Source: Chitinophaga sp. XS-30
Lineage (GTDB): Bacteria; Bacteroidota; Bacteroidia; Chitinophagales; Chitinophagaceae
DNA: 64,000 bases
Assembly (NCBI RefSeq): GCF_008086345.1
Contig: NZ_CP043006.1
Location: 556,032-620,031 of the forward strand
Reading direction: 5' to 3'
Part shown: one piece after another, positions 1 to 8,934 of the stretch
Position numbering within the stretch: position 1 is the stretch's first letter
How the letters are laid out: every line of letters begins with the position of its first letter
Notes under the pieces: generated by a model
What the model saw: only the letters and a program-made list of their open reading frames with translations
Told to the model about the DNA's origin: nothing
The model's database searches: none
Program-made: the position numbers and the translations under genes

Positions 1-1
1 G

Positions 2-106
2 GAGTTCCTGGAAATGGACTTTTCGAAGATCACGAACGGGAAAAATGCGGTAATATTCGATACAAAATCATTTTTAGACCGGGAAATGGTGGACGGAAGG
101 CTGTAA
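2..106 (+). CDS. C-terminal end of a nucleotide-sugar dehydrogenase (partial)
   Basis: Only the last 34 codons are in the window, in the frame that ends at the TAA at 104-106. The translated tail finishes with FLDREMVDGRL. The pattern (hydrophobic Asp, small residue, Lys, then LVDGRL-like end) is typical of the C-terminus of UDP-N-acetyl-mannosaminuronate / UDP-N-acetylglucosamine 6-dehydrogenases of the WecC/TviB type. These enzymes oxidise C6 of UDP-HexNAc with NAD to give uronic acid donors for surface polysaccharide. It lies directly upstream of the polysaccharide export genes in the same orientation, which supports the assignment. The specific substrate cannot be read from this fragment. 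Confidence 0.6.
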   Translation, partial: EFLEMDFSKITNGKNAVIFDTKSFLDREMVDGRL

Positions 107-257
107 AATGCCCACTGATTTTCAATTGGCTAACATTTATATGTTATTTTTAATAAATTTGCCGATCCTTTTTCGTGAACCCCGGATATGGCAGGGGATT
201 TGCGAATAACGGCCAACATTCAATTAATCCGAGAAAAGCTTTATATCTGAATACTGC

Positions 258-2708
258 ATGAAGAAATTAATATTGGTCCAAATTTTCTTGCTGGCAGGTT
301 TGTGTGCGTTTGCCCAGATACCCTCTCCGACCCAGATACAGCAAATGAAGGTGGAAAATCTGTCGGATGAGCAGGTACGCCAGATGGTGGCGGAGATGAA
401 GCGGAACAAGATATCGTTTGATCAGATAGACAGTTATGCCCAACAGAAAAGCATTCCCCAATCGGAAGTCATCAAGCTGAAAGACCGGATCAAAATGCTT
501 AACCTGGATAAAGAACTGACCGGAAATGGCCAGCCGCAGGTCGTGGAACAGGAACAGGCCGACCGTTCCGTGAGTGACGGCACCACCATATCCGCCCGGG
601 ATATAGAACCGATGACCGAAGCGGAAAGAAAAAGGGCGAAAATATTCGGGGCAGAGCTTTTCAGCAATAAAAATCTCACTTTCGAGCCTAACCTCCGCAT
701 GGCCACCCCGCCCAACTATCAGCTGGCGCCGGGTGACGAAGTAGTGATAGATGTATATGGATACTCCGAAGTACAGCATAAATTGAAGGTTTCCCCCGAA
801 GGACATGTGCGCATCCCCTATCTCGGTCCGGTGTACGTTAACGGGCTGACAATGGATGCGGCCACCACCCGCATCACCCAGCAGCTTACCTCCATCTATG
901 GCGGCATCAAATCCGGTAACACTTTCGTGCAAGTGTCCCTGGGCAATATCCGGAGCATCCGGGTATTACTGATCGGGGAAGTAGTGCGGCCGGGTTCTTA
1001 TACTGTGCCCTCCCTGGCTACAGTGGCCAATGCATTATACGTATCAGGTGGGCCTGATGAAAACGGCTCCTTCCGCGATATCCAGGTGATCCGCAACGGG
1101 CAGCCGGTCGCGCATTTTGACCTGTATGATTTCCTGCGGGACGGTGATCTGACCAATAACATTGTACTGCAGGACCAGGACATCGTAAAGGTGAATCCCT
1201 ACAAAACACGGGTGGAACTGACCGGGGAAGTTAAACGTCCCGCTATATTCGAGGTCAAAGACGGCGAAACGCTGCAGGATGTGATCAATGTTGCCGGCGG
1301 GTACACGGATATTTCTTTTAAAGATGTGATCAGGGCTTACCGTATCAATAATAAGGAACGGGAGGTGGTGAATATTTCGGCGGATGAAGTGGCGGCATTC
1401 CAGCCACGCTCCGGCGATAAATATTTCGTGGACGCGGTACTGAACCGCTTCTCCAACCGCGTGATGATCTCGGGGGCAGTGTTCCATCCCGGAGAATATG
1501 CGCTGGAAAGCAATATGACCGTAGCCGACCTGATCAAAAAAGCCGATGGGGTGAAGGAAGAGGCCTCCCTGGGCCGCGCGATCATCTTCCGGCTGAATGA
1601 GGACTACACCCCTGCCGGGACCAGTTTTAGCCTGGATGATGTACTGTCCGGCAAACAAACCGTGGCCCTCAACCGGGAAGACAGTGTGGTGATCTATTCC
1701 AAGCTGGAGCTGCGGGAAGATTACCAGGTGAAGATCAGTGGACAGGTGAATTCCCCGGGGTATTTTACGTATGCGGATTCCCTGCATGTGGAAGACCTGA
1801 TCCTGATGGCCGGGGGCCTTCGCGATGCGGCCTCCCTGAAAAGAGTGGAGGTAGCGAGGCGTATCCGCGGGAAAGCCTATAATCCGACTGATTCTGCTGT
1901 AGCTATCGTGGCGCAATTTGATATTGCGGCTGATTTGAGTCCCTTAGCCGGGTTTGCCTTGCAGCCGTTTGATGAGGTGGTGATACGGAAATCCCCTACT
2001 TATGTGGAGCAGGCGACTGTTTCTATTGACGGGGAGGTGGTGTATCCGGGGGCTTATACCATCAATTCCAAAAGAGAGCGGATATCTGACCTGATGAAAA
2101 GAGCGGGGGGATTGAGGCCAGAGGCATATTCCGAGGGGGCCGTGCTTTTGCGGAGGACATTTGCGAATTCTTCGGATAGTGCGCTGCTGGAGAGTAAATT
2201 GCAGGTGTATTATAATAAGTTGCAGGATAGTGCGGATATTTATAAAGTCCAGAACACGATTTCGCGTAAAGATCAGCTGCTTGGCATTAACCTGGAGGAG
2301 ATCGTTAAACATCCAGGGTCGAAGTTTGATCTGTACCTGGAGGAAGGAGATGTGATCAGGATTCCCAAGAAATTACAGACGGTACAGTTATTTGGGGAGA
2401 TCTATTTTCCGAAGAAGGTGCGGTTTGACAGGAGGATTGATTTTAGGGATTATATTCGTGGGGCTGGGGGTTTTACGAATGGGGCGTTGAAGAGGAGGAG
2501 TTATGTGGTGTATGCGAATGGGGAGGTGAAGAGTACGCGGAAGGTTTTGTTTTTTAATAGTTATCCTAAGGTGAAGCCGGGGGCGGAGATTTATGTACCG
2601 AAGAAAAGCGAGCGCAAAGGACTGTCCGGACAGGAGATTGTGGGTCTGTCCACTGGTATTGCTTCCATAGCCTTGATTATTTTTACGATTCTGGACAGGA
2701 CTAACTAA
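258..2708 (+). CDS. Polysaccharide export outer-membrane protein with multiple SLBB domains (Wza-like)
   Basis: A 816-residue exported protein. Residues 1-20 form a signal peptide ending in CAFAQ. A Poly_export (Wza N-terminal) domain lies at about 150-220 (YQLAPGDEVVIDVYGYSE), followed by several repeated SLBB-type units recognisable by V.L.GEV..PG.Y, including ISGAVFHPGEY, ISGQVNSPGYF and IDGEVVYPGAY. The C-terminus has a short hydrophobic segment (GIASIALIIFTIL). E. coli Wza is about 380 residues; this long multi-SLBB form is common in Bacteroidota. It should form the outer-membrane exit for the polysaccharide, with the Wzz-like protein encoded 34 bp downstream. The 151 bp upstream of the start contain TAAATTTG (154-161), a possible -7 element without a well-spaced -33 partner. 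Codon use changes along the gene: the last about 600 bp are strikingly G-rich. Confidence 0.9.
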   Translation: MKKLILVQIFLLAGLCAFAQIPSPTQIQQMKVENLSDEQVRQMVAEMKRNKISFDQIDSYAQQKSIPQSEVIKLKDRIKMLNLDKELTGNGQPQVVEQEQADRSVSDGTTISARDIEPMTEAERKRAKIFGAELFSNKNLTFEPNLRMATPPNYQLAPGDEVVIDVYGYSEVQHKLKVSPEGHVRIPYLGPVYVNGLTMDAATTRITQQLTSIYGGIKSGNTFVQVSLGNIRSIRVLLIGEVVRPGSYTVPSLATVANALYVSGGPDENGSFRDIQVIRNGQPVAHFDLYDFLRDGDLTNNIVLQDQDIVKVNPYKTRVELTGEVKRPAIFEVKDGETLQDVINVAGGYTDISFKDVIRAYRINNKEREVVNISADEVAAFQPRSGDKYFVDAVLNRFSNRVMISGAVFHPGEYALESNMTVADLIKKADGVKEEASLGRAIIFRLNEDYTPAGTSFSLDDVLSGKQTVALNREDSVVIYSKLELREDYQVKISGQVNSPGYFTYADSLHVEDLILMAGGLRDAASLKRVEVARRIRGKAYNPTDSAVAIVAQFDIAADLSPLAGFALQPFDEVVIRKSPTYVEQATVSIDGEVVYPGAYTINSKRERISDLMKRAGGLRPEAYSEGAVLLRRTFANSSDSALLESKLQVYYNKLQDSADIYKVQNTISRKDQLLGINLEEIVKHPGSKFDLYLEEGDVIRIPKKLQTVQLFGEIYFPKKVRFDRRIDFRDYIRGAGGFTNGALKRRSYVVYANGEVKSTRKVLFFNSYPKVKPGAEIYVPKKSERKGLSGQEIVGLSTGIASIALIIFTILDRTN

Positions 2709-2742
2709 CCGCCTTTTAAGGTGAAAAATTATATAGCATCCC

Positions 2743-3822
2743 ATGGAGTCAACAAAACCTGTTTCCTTTAAGCAAGAAGATGAGATATCGTTAAAGGATC
2801 TCATTCTGAAAATTCAGGAATGGCTAAAATATTTAAGAAGAAAATGGCTTACTATACTAATCTTTGGCATTTTAGGGGGAAGTTTAGGGCTTACATATTC
2901 GTTTATTAAAAAACCGGATTATACAGCAGAACTGACTTTTGTACTGGAAGACAGCAAAGCTAATACTTTAGGGGCATACGCTGGTCTGGCAAGTCAATTC
3001 GGGATAGATCTGGGCGGAGCATCCGGGAATGGAATTTTCAGTGGTGATAATATACTCGAGTTTCTAAAATCGCGGCTAATGATAGAAAAAGCCCTGTTAT
3101 CTCCAATGATCGGACAAAATAAAGTTGAAAGTCTTGCCGATTATTATTTAGACATAAGCGGGTTGGCCGAGGCTTGGGAAAAAGATTCCTCCCTTAAAAA
3201 CATACGCTACCCGCTTACAGAGAACAGGAATAACTTCACCCTTAAGCAAGATAGTGTTCTGAATGTAATTTATACAACTCTTCTCAAGAAAAACCTAACC
3301 GTTGTTAAACCGGACAAGAAACTAAGTTTTATTTCCGTACAATGCATCTCAAAAGACCAGCATTTTTCAAAGCTTTTTATTGAACGTCTGGTGAAAGAAG
3401 CGATAGATTTTTATGTACAAACCAAAACCCAAAGGTCAAAGATCACTGTAGATAAGCTGCAAGAAAAACTTGATTCCATCACGTTTCTGCTTAATCGAAA
3501 GACTTTATCCGTTGCCGCGTCCCAGGATATGAATTTAAATCCTGCGCGAAGTGTGGCCGGAGTAAATATAGAACTCGCATCCAGAGATAAAATGGTGTTG
3601 CAGACGATGTATGCCGAGGTAATGAAAAACCTTGAGCTGAGCAAAATGGCTATGGCACAGGAAACGCCTATCATACAAATAGTAGATACTCCGATCCTTC
3701 CACTTAAAAAAGAAAAATTAGGGAAACTGAAAGGACTGATAATAGGCGGATTCCTCGGTGGTTTCTTAATTATTCTCTGGTTGCTTATCAGGCGTATCTA
3801 TAGTGAAACAATGAGTCAATAA
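2743..3822 (+). CDS. Wzz/GumC-type chain-length determinant protein
   Basis: 359 residues with the polysaccharide co-polymerase layout: a cytoplasmic N-terminus (about 1-30), a membrane segment at about 37-53 (WLTILIFGILGGSLGLTYSF), a large periplasmic part with helical stretches, and a second membrane segment at about 330-350 (GLIIGGFLGGFLIILWLL). The PILPLKKEKLGKLKG stretch before the last helix matches the proline-rich segment of Wzz proteins. There is no tyrosine-kinase domain after the last helix. It is expected to set polymer length in the Wzy-dependent pathway, working with the exporter upstream. From this gene onward the DNA is clearly AT-richer than at the start of the exporter gene. 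Confidence 0.85.
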   Translation: MESTKPVSFKQEDEISLKDLILKIQEWLKYLRRKWLTILIFGILGGSLGLTYSFIKKPDYTAELTFVLEDSKANTLGAYAGLASQFGIDLGGASGNGIFSGDNILEFLKSRLMIEKALLSPMIGQNKVESLADYYLDISGLAEAWEKDSSLKNIRYPLTENRNNFTLKQDSVLNVIYTTLLKKNLTVVKPDKKLSFISVQCISKDQHFSKLFIERLVKEAIDFYVQTKTQRSKITVDKLQEKLDSITFLLNRKTLSVAASQDMNLNPARSVAGVNIELASRDKMVLQTMYAEVMKNLELSKMAMAQETPIIQIVDTPILPLKKEKLGKLKGLIIGGFLGGFLIILWLLIRRIYSETMSQ

Positions 3823-3921
3823 AATATTTGATGCAAAGCCCTTCTGGAGTCGAGTATTGCTAAAATGCAACACCACTAATATTCCCGAGATGGACTATTA
3901 ATTGTATAAATTAACTATTAT

Positions 3922-4694
3922 ATGAAAGTTGTAATTCTTGCCGGCGGTTTAGGCACACGGTTATCAGAAGAAACATCCTTAAGGCCGAAACCAATGGTAG
4001 AAATAGGGGGTATGCCTATTCTATGGCATATTATGAAAATATACTCCTCTTATGGATTTAATGATTTTGTCATTTGCCTTGGGTACAAAGGATATATCAT
4101 TAAAGAATACTTTGCGAACTACTTCCTGCATAAATCAGATGTGACCATTGACCTGAAGAATAACTCGCTAAGTATCCACGACTCACAGGCTGAACCCTGG
4201 ACTGTAACTCTGGTGGATACCGGAATTTCGTCCATGACAGGAGGAAGAATTAAAAGAATTGAGCGATTTATTGGTAGCGAGTCATTTTTTCTCACATATG
4301 GAGACGGCGTTGGCGATATAGATATTCCCCAGCTCTTGGAATTCCACCGTAGCAATAATAGAACCTGCACGGTTACCTCCGTACAACCGTCAGGCCGGTT
4401 CGGAACTTTAAATATTAAGGATGACATGAAAGTGGAATCTTTTATTGAAAAACCCAAAGGAGATGGCGCATGGATCAATGGCGGTTTTTTTGTGTGTGCC
4501 AACCAGAAATTTTCAAATACATAGCGGGCGACGACACAGTTTTTGAAAAGGAACCTCTTGAGAATCTCGCCAAAGATGGCGAACTGGTCGCTTTTAAACA
4601 CACTGGTTTCTGGCGACCGATGGACACTCTTCGTGACAAACAGGGCCTTGAAGAATTGTGGAACTCGGGAAATGCACCTTGGAAAATAGTTTGA
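3922..4694 (+). pseudogene. rfbF: Glucose-1-phosphate cytidylyltransferase, frameshifted
   Basis: The two reading frames 3922-4524 and 4470-4694 together encode a full-length RfbF/DdhA of about 257 residues. This enzyme makes CDP-glucose from CTP and glucose-1-phosphate, the first step of CDP-3,6-dideoxyhexose synthesis. The N-terminal part has the nucleotidyltransferase motif LAGGLGTRLSEET and PMVEIGGMPILWHIMK; the second part has AGDDTVFEKEPL and GFWRPMDTLRDK. The frames meet at the run T7-(GT)3-G at 4485-4498. Removing one GT there gives GGFFVCQPEIFKYI, the same length as the family's GGFFVLNPSVIDLI, so a 2-base expansion is the simplest explanation. As written the protein stops after 200 residues and loses its C-terminal third. 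The downstream rfbG and rfbH are intact, so this may be a phase-variable or recent lesion, or a sequencing error. Confidence 0.85.
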
Positions 4695-4695
4695 G

Positions 4696-5778
4696 ATGAA
4701 AGAAAAGATTGATATTATAACAAATGCCTTTGCCGGCAAAAGGGTATTTGTTACAGGTCATACAGGCTTTAAAGGATCCTGGATGGTTGCATGGTTACAC
4801 CTGTTGGGGGCAAATGTTAGAGGATATGCATTGGCCCCGCAGGGAAAAGATGCACTTTACTCTCAGATCGACGGCGATAAGTTATGTGATTCGGTTATCG
4901 CCGACATCCGGGACGAGGCAAAATTAAAGCAGGAATTAGTCTCTTTCCGGCCGGATTTCGTTTTTCATCTTGCCGCCCAGCCTCTGGTAAGGAAATCGTA
5001 CGAAATTCCGCTGGAGACATTTGATACGAATGTAATGGGCACTGCATATGTATTAAATGCAGTGCGGGATGTGTCTACCCCCTGTACGGCCGTGATAATT
5101 ACCACTGACAAGGTTTACGAAAACAGGGAATGGCTATACCCGTACAGGGAAAATGAGCCACTGGGCGGATATGATCCGTATAGCGCAAGCAAAGCCGCCT
5201 GTGAAATTGTTTGCGGGGCATACAGAAACAGCTATTTTAATCCTTCTGACTATGTAACTCATAAAAAATCTATCTCGACTGCAAGAGCCGGAAATGTTAT
5301 TGGTGGCGGCGATTGGGCTGAGAACAGAATTATCCCTGATCTTATAAGGGCGTTTAGCAAAAAACAGGAATTGTCGGTAAGAAACCCGGAAGCTATACGT
5401 CCCTGGCAACACGTAATGGAACCGCTATTCGGCTATCTTCTACTGGCTGCATTGATGGCCAAAGAACCTATCCGGTTTGCCGCAGCGTGGAACTTTGGGC
5501 CCGAAGCGAAAGACACTCTTACAGTGAAGGATCTCGTTGAAATCGCAATCAAGCAATGGGGCAGCGGACAGATGAGGGTTGAGAACCCCAAACACCAATA
5601 CCATGAAGCAAATTTACTGAAACTGGACATCAGCATGGCCGTCGGCATGTTAGGCTGGACTCCTCGCTATTCTGCAGAAAAAAGTATCGAAGTAACCATA
5701 AACTGGTATAAGGACTATCTGGATGGAAAGAATGCATTTGACATTATGAAAGATCAAATTAAAGCCTATACAAGTTGA
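4696..5778 (+). CDS. rfbG: CDP-glucose 4,6-dehydratase
   Basis: 360 residues, the normal length for RfbG. It is an extended short-chain dehydrogenase that converts CDP-glucose to CDP-4-keto-6-deoxyglucose using tightly bound NAD. The Rossmann motif is GHTGFKGSW near residue 21; the catalytic YxxxK is YSASK in YDPYSASKAACE; the TTDKVYENREW stretch is typical of this subfamily. The start ATG lies 2 bases after the rfbF stop and the stop overlaps the next start by four bases, so translation is probably coupled through the module. The gene is intact even though rfbF, which supplies its substrate, is frameshifted. Confidence 0.93.
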   Translation: MKEKIDIITNAFAGKRVFVTGHTGFKGSWMVAWLHLLGANVRGYALAPQGKDALYSQIDGDKLCDSVIADIRDEAKLKQELVSFRPDFVFHLAAQPLVRKSYEIPLETFDTNVMGTAYVLNAVRDVSTPCTAVIITTDKVYENREWLYPYRENEPLGGYDPYSASKAACEIVCGAYRNSYFNPSDYVTHKKSISTARAGNVIGGGDWAENRIIPDLIRAFSKKQELSVRNPEAIRPWQHVMEPLFGYLLLAALMAKEPIRFAAAWNFGPEAKDTLTVKDLVEIAIKQWGSGQMRVENPKHQYHEANLLKLDISMAVGMLGWTPRYSAEKSIEVTINWYKDYLDGKNAFDIMKDQIKAYTS

Positions 5779-6668
5779 AGATACTAATTACAGGTGGCAG
5801 CGGTTTTCTTGGAAAACATCTTATCAGGCATTTATTAGCCGAAAAGTATCATGTAATTGCACTGTTACGTAAAAACTCTGATATCAGCAGATTGCCGGTC
5901 AAAGACCAACAGCTCAGTTTGGTTTTTATTGAAGAGCTGGATTATGATAATTTCTTCAAGGCCGAGGCGCCCTTTTCTGCAATGGTACATTGCGCCACTA
6001 ACTATGGCAGAACCGCAACGGGGTTATCAGAAGTATTGCAGGATAACTTGATGTGGCCTACCCTGCTTCTGGAATATGGTATCAAATATTCCTGTGGATT
6101 ATTTATTAATACAGACACCTTTTTTGCGAAACAACAAAAGGCTCAAAGTTACTTGCAGGCATACGTATTATCCAAATACCTGTTCCGGGAAATACTGAAA
6201 GCGAAAAGCAGCATCATCCCTGTCGTGAACTGCAGACTGGAACATGTTTACGGCCCAGAAGATGGAGCGGCAAAATTCACGACATACATACTTCGTGAAT
6301 TGCTGAAGAATGCAGAGACCATTGAGTTATCTGATGGCTGGCAAAAAAGGGACTTTGTATACATTGAAGATGTGGCCAGAGCCTATGCTTTGATTCTCAA
6401 CTATTTACCAAGGTTTCGCGGGTTCTCAGAATATGAAATAGGTACCGGAGAGAGCCATTCTATCCGGGAATTTGTTACAACCCTAAAAAACATGATACCA
6501 GGGAACAATACTATTTTAGACTGGGGGGCCTTACCAATGCGAAGAAACGAAATCGAAGATTCATTTGCCGATATATCAGCCCTCCTGAACCTAGGATGGG
6601 CTCCGAAGTTCGATCTTAACAAAGGAATTTATCACTTATTAGAACACCATAAAGTCCATGGAATTTAA
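5775..6668 (+). CDS. NAD-dependent epimerase/dehydratase, probable CDP-paratose/abequose synthase-like reductase
   Basis: 297 residues, an extended SDR protein with [10 protein letters not shown] at residues 7-16 and a YVLSK catalytic YxxxK near residue 133. The start codon is TTG at 5775, overlapping the rfbG stop. The position between rfbG and rfbH and the N-terminal pattern (short beta strand, glycine motif, [10 protein letters not shown]) point to the reductase that finishes a CDP-3,6-dideoxyhexose: abequose (RfbJ type) or paratose (RfbS/Prt type). Sequence alone does not settle which. No CDP-paratose 2-epimerase gene (for tyvelose) follows. The end overlaps the start of rfbH by 11 bases. 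Confidence 0.7.
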   Translation: MKILITGGSGFLGKHLIRHLLAEKYHVIALLRKNSDISRLPVKDQQLSLVFIEELDYDNFFKAEAPFSAMVHCATNYGRTATGLSEVLQDNLMWPTLLLEYGIKYSCGLFINTDTFFAKQQKAQSYLQAYVLSKYLFREILKAKSSIIPVVNCRLEHVYGPEDGAAKFTTYILRELLKNAETIELSDGWQKRDFVYIEDVARAYALILNYLPRFRGFSEYEIGTGESHSIREFVTTLKNMIPGNNTILDWGALPMRRNEIEDSFADISALLNLGWAPKFDLNKGIYHLLEHHKVHGI

Positions 6669-7965
6669 GAACCTAGATATGCAACTGGCGGCTACTTTAA
6701 AAAGCGTCGCAGAGAAGAATGTAAATAGAATTATAACTCCAGGCAAAGACTACATACCTGTAACAGGAAAAATTTTAAGCAGCGATGATCTGTTGCTGGG
6801 GGTAGATGCTGTATTGGACGGATGGCTTACAACTGGAAGATTCGGCCCCCTTTTTGAACGCGAGTTTGCAAAATGGTTCGGTTCACGCTTCTCTACGCTT
6901 GTGAATTCCGGTTCTTCCGCAAATCTTGTCGCATTTTATGCCCTTACTTCCCCAAAATTAGGTGACAAGGCCATTCAACCTGGTGACGAAGTGATTACCG
7001 TTGCAGCGGGGTTCCCGACAACCGTTAACCCCCTTATTCAATTTGGGGCCATACCGGTTTTTGTGGATGTTGATATTCCAACATACAACATCAAGGCAGA
7101 ATTGATAGAACAGGCAGTTAGTCCTAAAACCAAAGCAATCTTTATTGCTCACACATTAGGCAACCCATTTAATCTCGATGAGGTAATGCGTGTAGCAAAA
7201 AAATATAATCTTTGGGTAGTAGAAGATGATTGCGATTCACTCGGAGCTACATATAAAGGAAGAAAAACTGGCACTTTTGGAGATCTGGCCACGGTATCAT
7301 TTTATCCAGCCCATCATATTACCATGGGTGAAGGAGGTGCAGTGCTTATCAATAACACGTCTTTAAAGAAATTTGTGGAAAGCTTCAGGGACTGGGGCCG
7401 TGATTGCTGGTGCGAGCCGGGTAAAGACAATACTTGCGGCAAACGGTTCGACTGGCAATTAGGTGAACTACCTTGCGGCTATGACCACAAGTACACATAT
7501 TCTCATATCGGGTTTAATCTTAAAGTAACAGATATGCAGGCGGCCATCGGGCTCAGCCAGTTAAAAAAGGCTGATATCTTCGTGGAGAGGAGAAAAACTA
7601 ATCACAAATTACTTTATAAGAAGCTCAAACAGTTTGAAGAACATTTTATTCTCCATGAGGCAACTGAGCACAGCGATCCCAGCTGGTTCGGCTTTATGAT
7701 CACCCTGAGAGAAGGAAGCAAATTGAATAGGAACGCTCTTGTTCAGCATCTGGAAGAAAAAAAAATAGGCACACGGCTACTGTTTGCTGGCAATCTGGTA
7801 AAACAACCTGCATACAAAAATATACAGAAAAGAATAGTCGGCGATCTTACCAATACGGATATTATCATGGAGCGATCATTCTGGCTGGGTGTCTGGCCGG
7901 GATTAAATGAAGAACATTACGATTATATTTCGGAAACGATCAAAATCTATATTCATACGCTCTAA
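6658..7965 (+). CDS. rfbH: CDP-4-dehydro-6-deoxyglucose 3-dehydrase (RfbH/E1)
   Basis: 435 residues, the usual RfbH length. It is a PMP-dependent, aminotransferase-fold enzyme that removes the C3 hydroxyl of CDP-4-keto-6-deoxyglucose. Two diagnostic features are visible. The Schiff-base lysine of the aminotransferase fold is replaced by histidine in [14 protein letters not shown] (His220). The [2Fe-2S] ligand spacing C-x57-C-x-C-x7-C is exact, with Cys192, Cys250, Cys252 and Cys260. The reductase partner (E3, RfbI/AscD) that feeds electrons to the cluster is not encoded in this window, so an unlinked ferredoxin reductase must serve if the enzyme works. An alternative start at Met8 (MQLAATLK) would remove the overlap with the upstream gene. 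Confidence 0.95.
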   Translation: MEFKNLDMQLAATLKSVAEKNVNRIITPGKDYIPVTGKILSSDDLLLGVDAVLDGWLTTGRFGPLFEREFAKWFGSRFSTLVNSGSSANLVAFYALTSPKLGDKAIQPGDEVITVAAGFPTTVNPLIQFGAIPVFVDVDIPTYNIKAELIEQAVSPKTKAIFIAHTLGNPFNLDEVMRVAKKYNLWVVEDDCDSLGATYKGRKTGTFGDLATVSFYPAHHITMGEGGAVLINNTSLKKFVESFRDWGRDCWCEPGKDNTCGKRFDWQLGELPCGYDHKYTYSHIGFNLKVTDMQAAIGLSQLKKADIFVERRKTNHKLLYKKLKQFEEHFILHEATEHSDPSWFGFMITLREGSKLNRNALVQHLEEKKIGTRLLFAGNLVKQPAYKNIQKRIVGDLTNTDIIMERSFWLGVWPGLNEEHYDYISETIKIYIHTL

Positions 7966-7986
7966 CTTACCATAGAAAGTAACAGG

Positions 7987-8934
7987 ATGTTATTATCAAT
8001 TTTGATACCGACCTATAACAGGCAAAAATTCTTATTAAAGAACCTTGAGATTCTTTGCGCCATTATTACTGAAAATAACCTAAATAACGATGTTGAAATA
8101 ATCATTTCAAACAATTGTTCACCTGATTCAACATCACAAAAAGTCAGGATATTCATGGAAATGTATCCGGACATCAAGATTACTTTTTTCGACCAGCCAC
8201 AGAATATCGGCTTAGAAGCGAATGCGCTGCTTGTATTGAGCGAATCACATTCCGAATATGCAATGTACCTTGGGGATGATGACTATCTGACTAAAGAATA
8301 TCTCGTACAGCTTGTTAAAAGGATTAAGGTATGCAGGGATATTTCATGCATAATTCCATCATACCAGAATATCAACCCGGAGGGGAATCATATCAATGAT
8401 GGACGTGACATTGGACTTAAAAGCCAAGTTTATTCAGGAGGATTTGAAAACTGTCTTGAAAATTCATTCAGAGGTCACCAGTTAAGCGGCCTGACATTCA
8501 AGCAGGAAGGCCTGCTGGATACGTACAGAAAAAATGCTGTCCAAAATATGTATCCGTTTATCTATTTTGTTTCCAGGTGCTGCTTAGATGGGAAAACATG
8601 GCATTTTACAGACTACCCCGTGTTGGTAACTGCAGCTCCGCAAAAAGATAAGGATTGGGGCTATGGCAACGATGGACTACTCGCGAATATTTTTGATAAT
8701 TATAAAAAACTCGAAGGTATAAATACAATTCAGCGATCTAAGCTGGAACTTAGATTCTTGTTTAGGCAACATTGGAGATATGATATGTATCTGTCAAAGG
8801 GAAAACTAATTTTCGCCAATGTGGTACTAAATATAATAAAGAGCCGAAATACAAGCTGGCCAACTAAGATTATCTTTCCAGGTTATATTACTTATCGAAT
8901 GGTACGTAAAATAGTGCGAAAATGTCTTCCTTAA
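7987..8934 (+). CDS. Family 2 glycosyltransferase
   Basis: 315 residues with a GT-A fold N-terminus: LLSILIPTYNRQKFL at the start, ISNNCSPDST, and the metal/nucleotide-sugar motif LGDDDY near residue 98. It would transfer one sugar of the repeat unit onto the undecaprenyl-linked acceptor at the inner face of the membrane. The long C-terminal part has no recognised motif. It starts 21 bp after rfbH and overlaps the flippase start by 13 bases. Being next to the dideoxyhexose module it is a candidate for the dideoxyhexosyl transferase, but this is inference from position only. Confidence 0.85.
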   Translation: MLLSILIPTYNRQKFLLKNLEILCAIITENNLNNDVEIIISNNCSPDSTSQKVRIFMEMYPDIKITFFDQPQNIGLEANALLVLSESHSEYAMYLGDDDYLTKEYLVQLVKRIKVCRDISCIIPSYQNINPEGNHINDGRDIGLKSQVYSGGFENCLENSFRGHQLSGLTFKQEGLLDTYRKNAVQNMYPFIYFVSRCCLDGKTWHFTDYPVLVTAAPQKDKDWGYGNDGLLANIFDNYKKLEGINTIQRSKLELRFLFRQHWRYDMYLSKGKLIFANVVLNIIKSRNTSWPTKIIFPGYITYRMVRKIVRKCLP

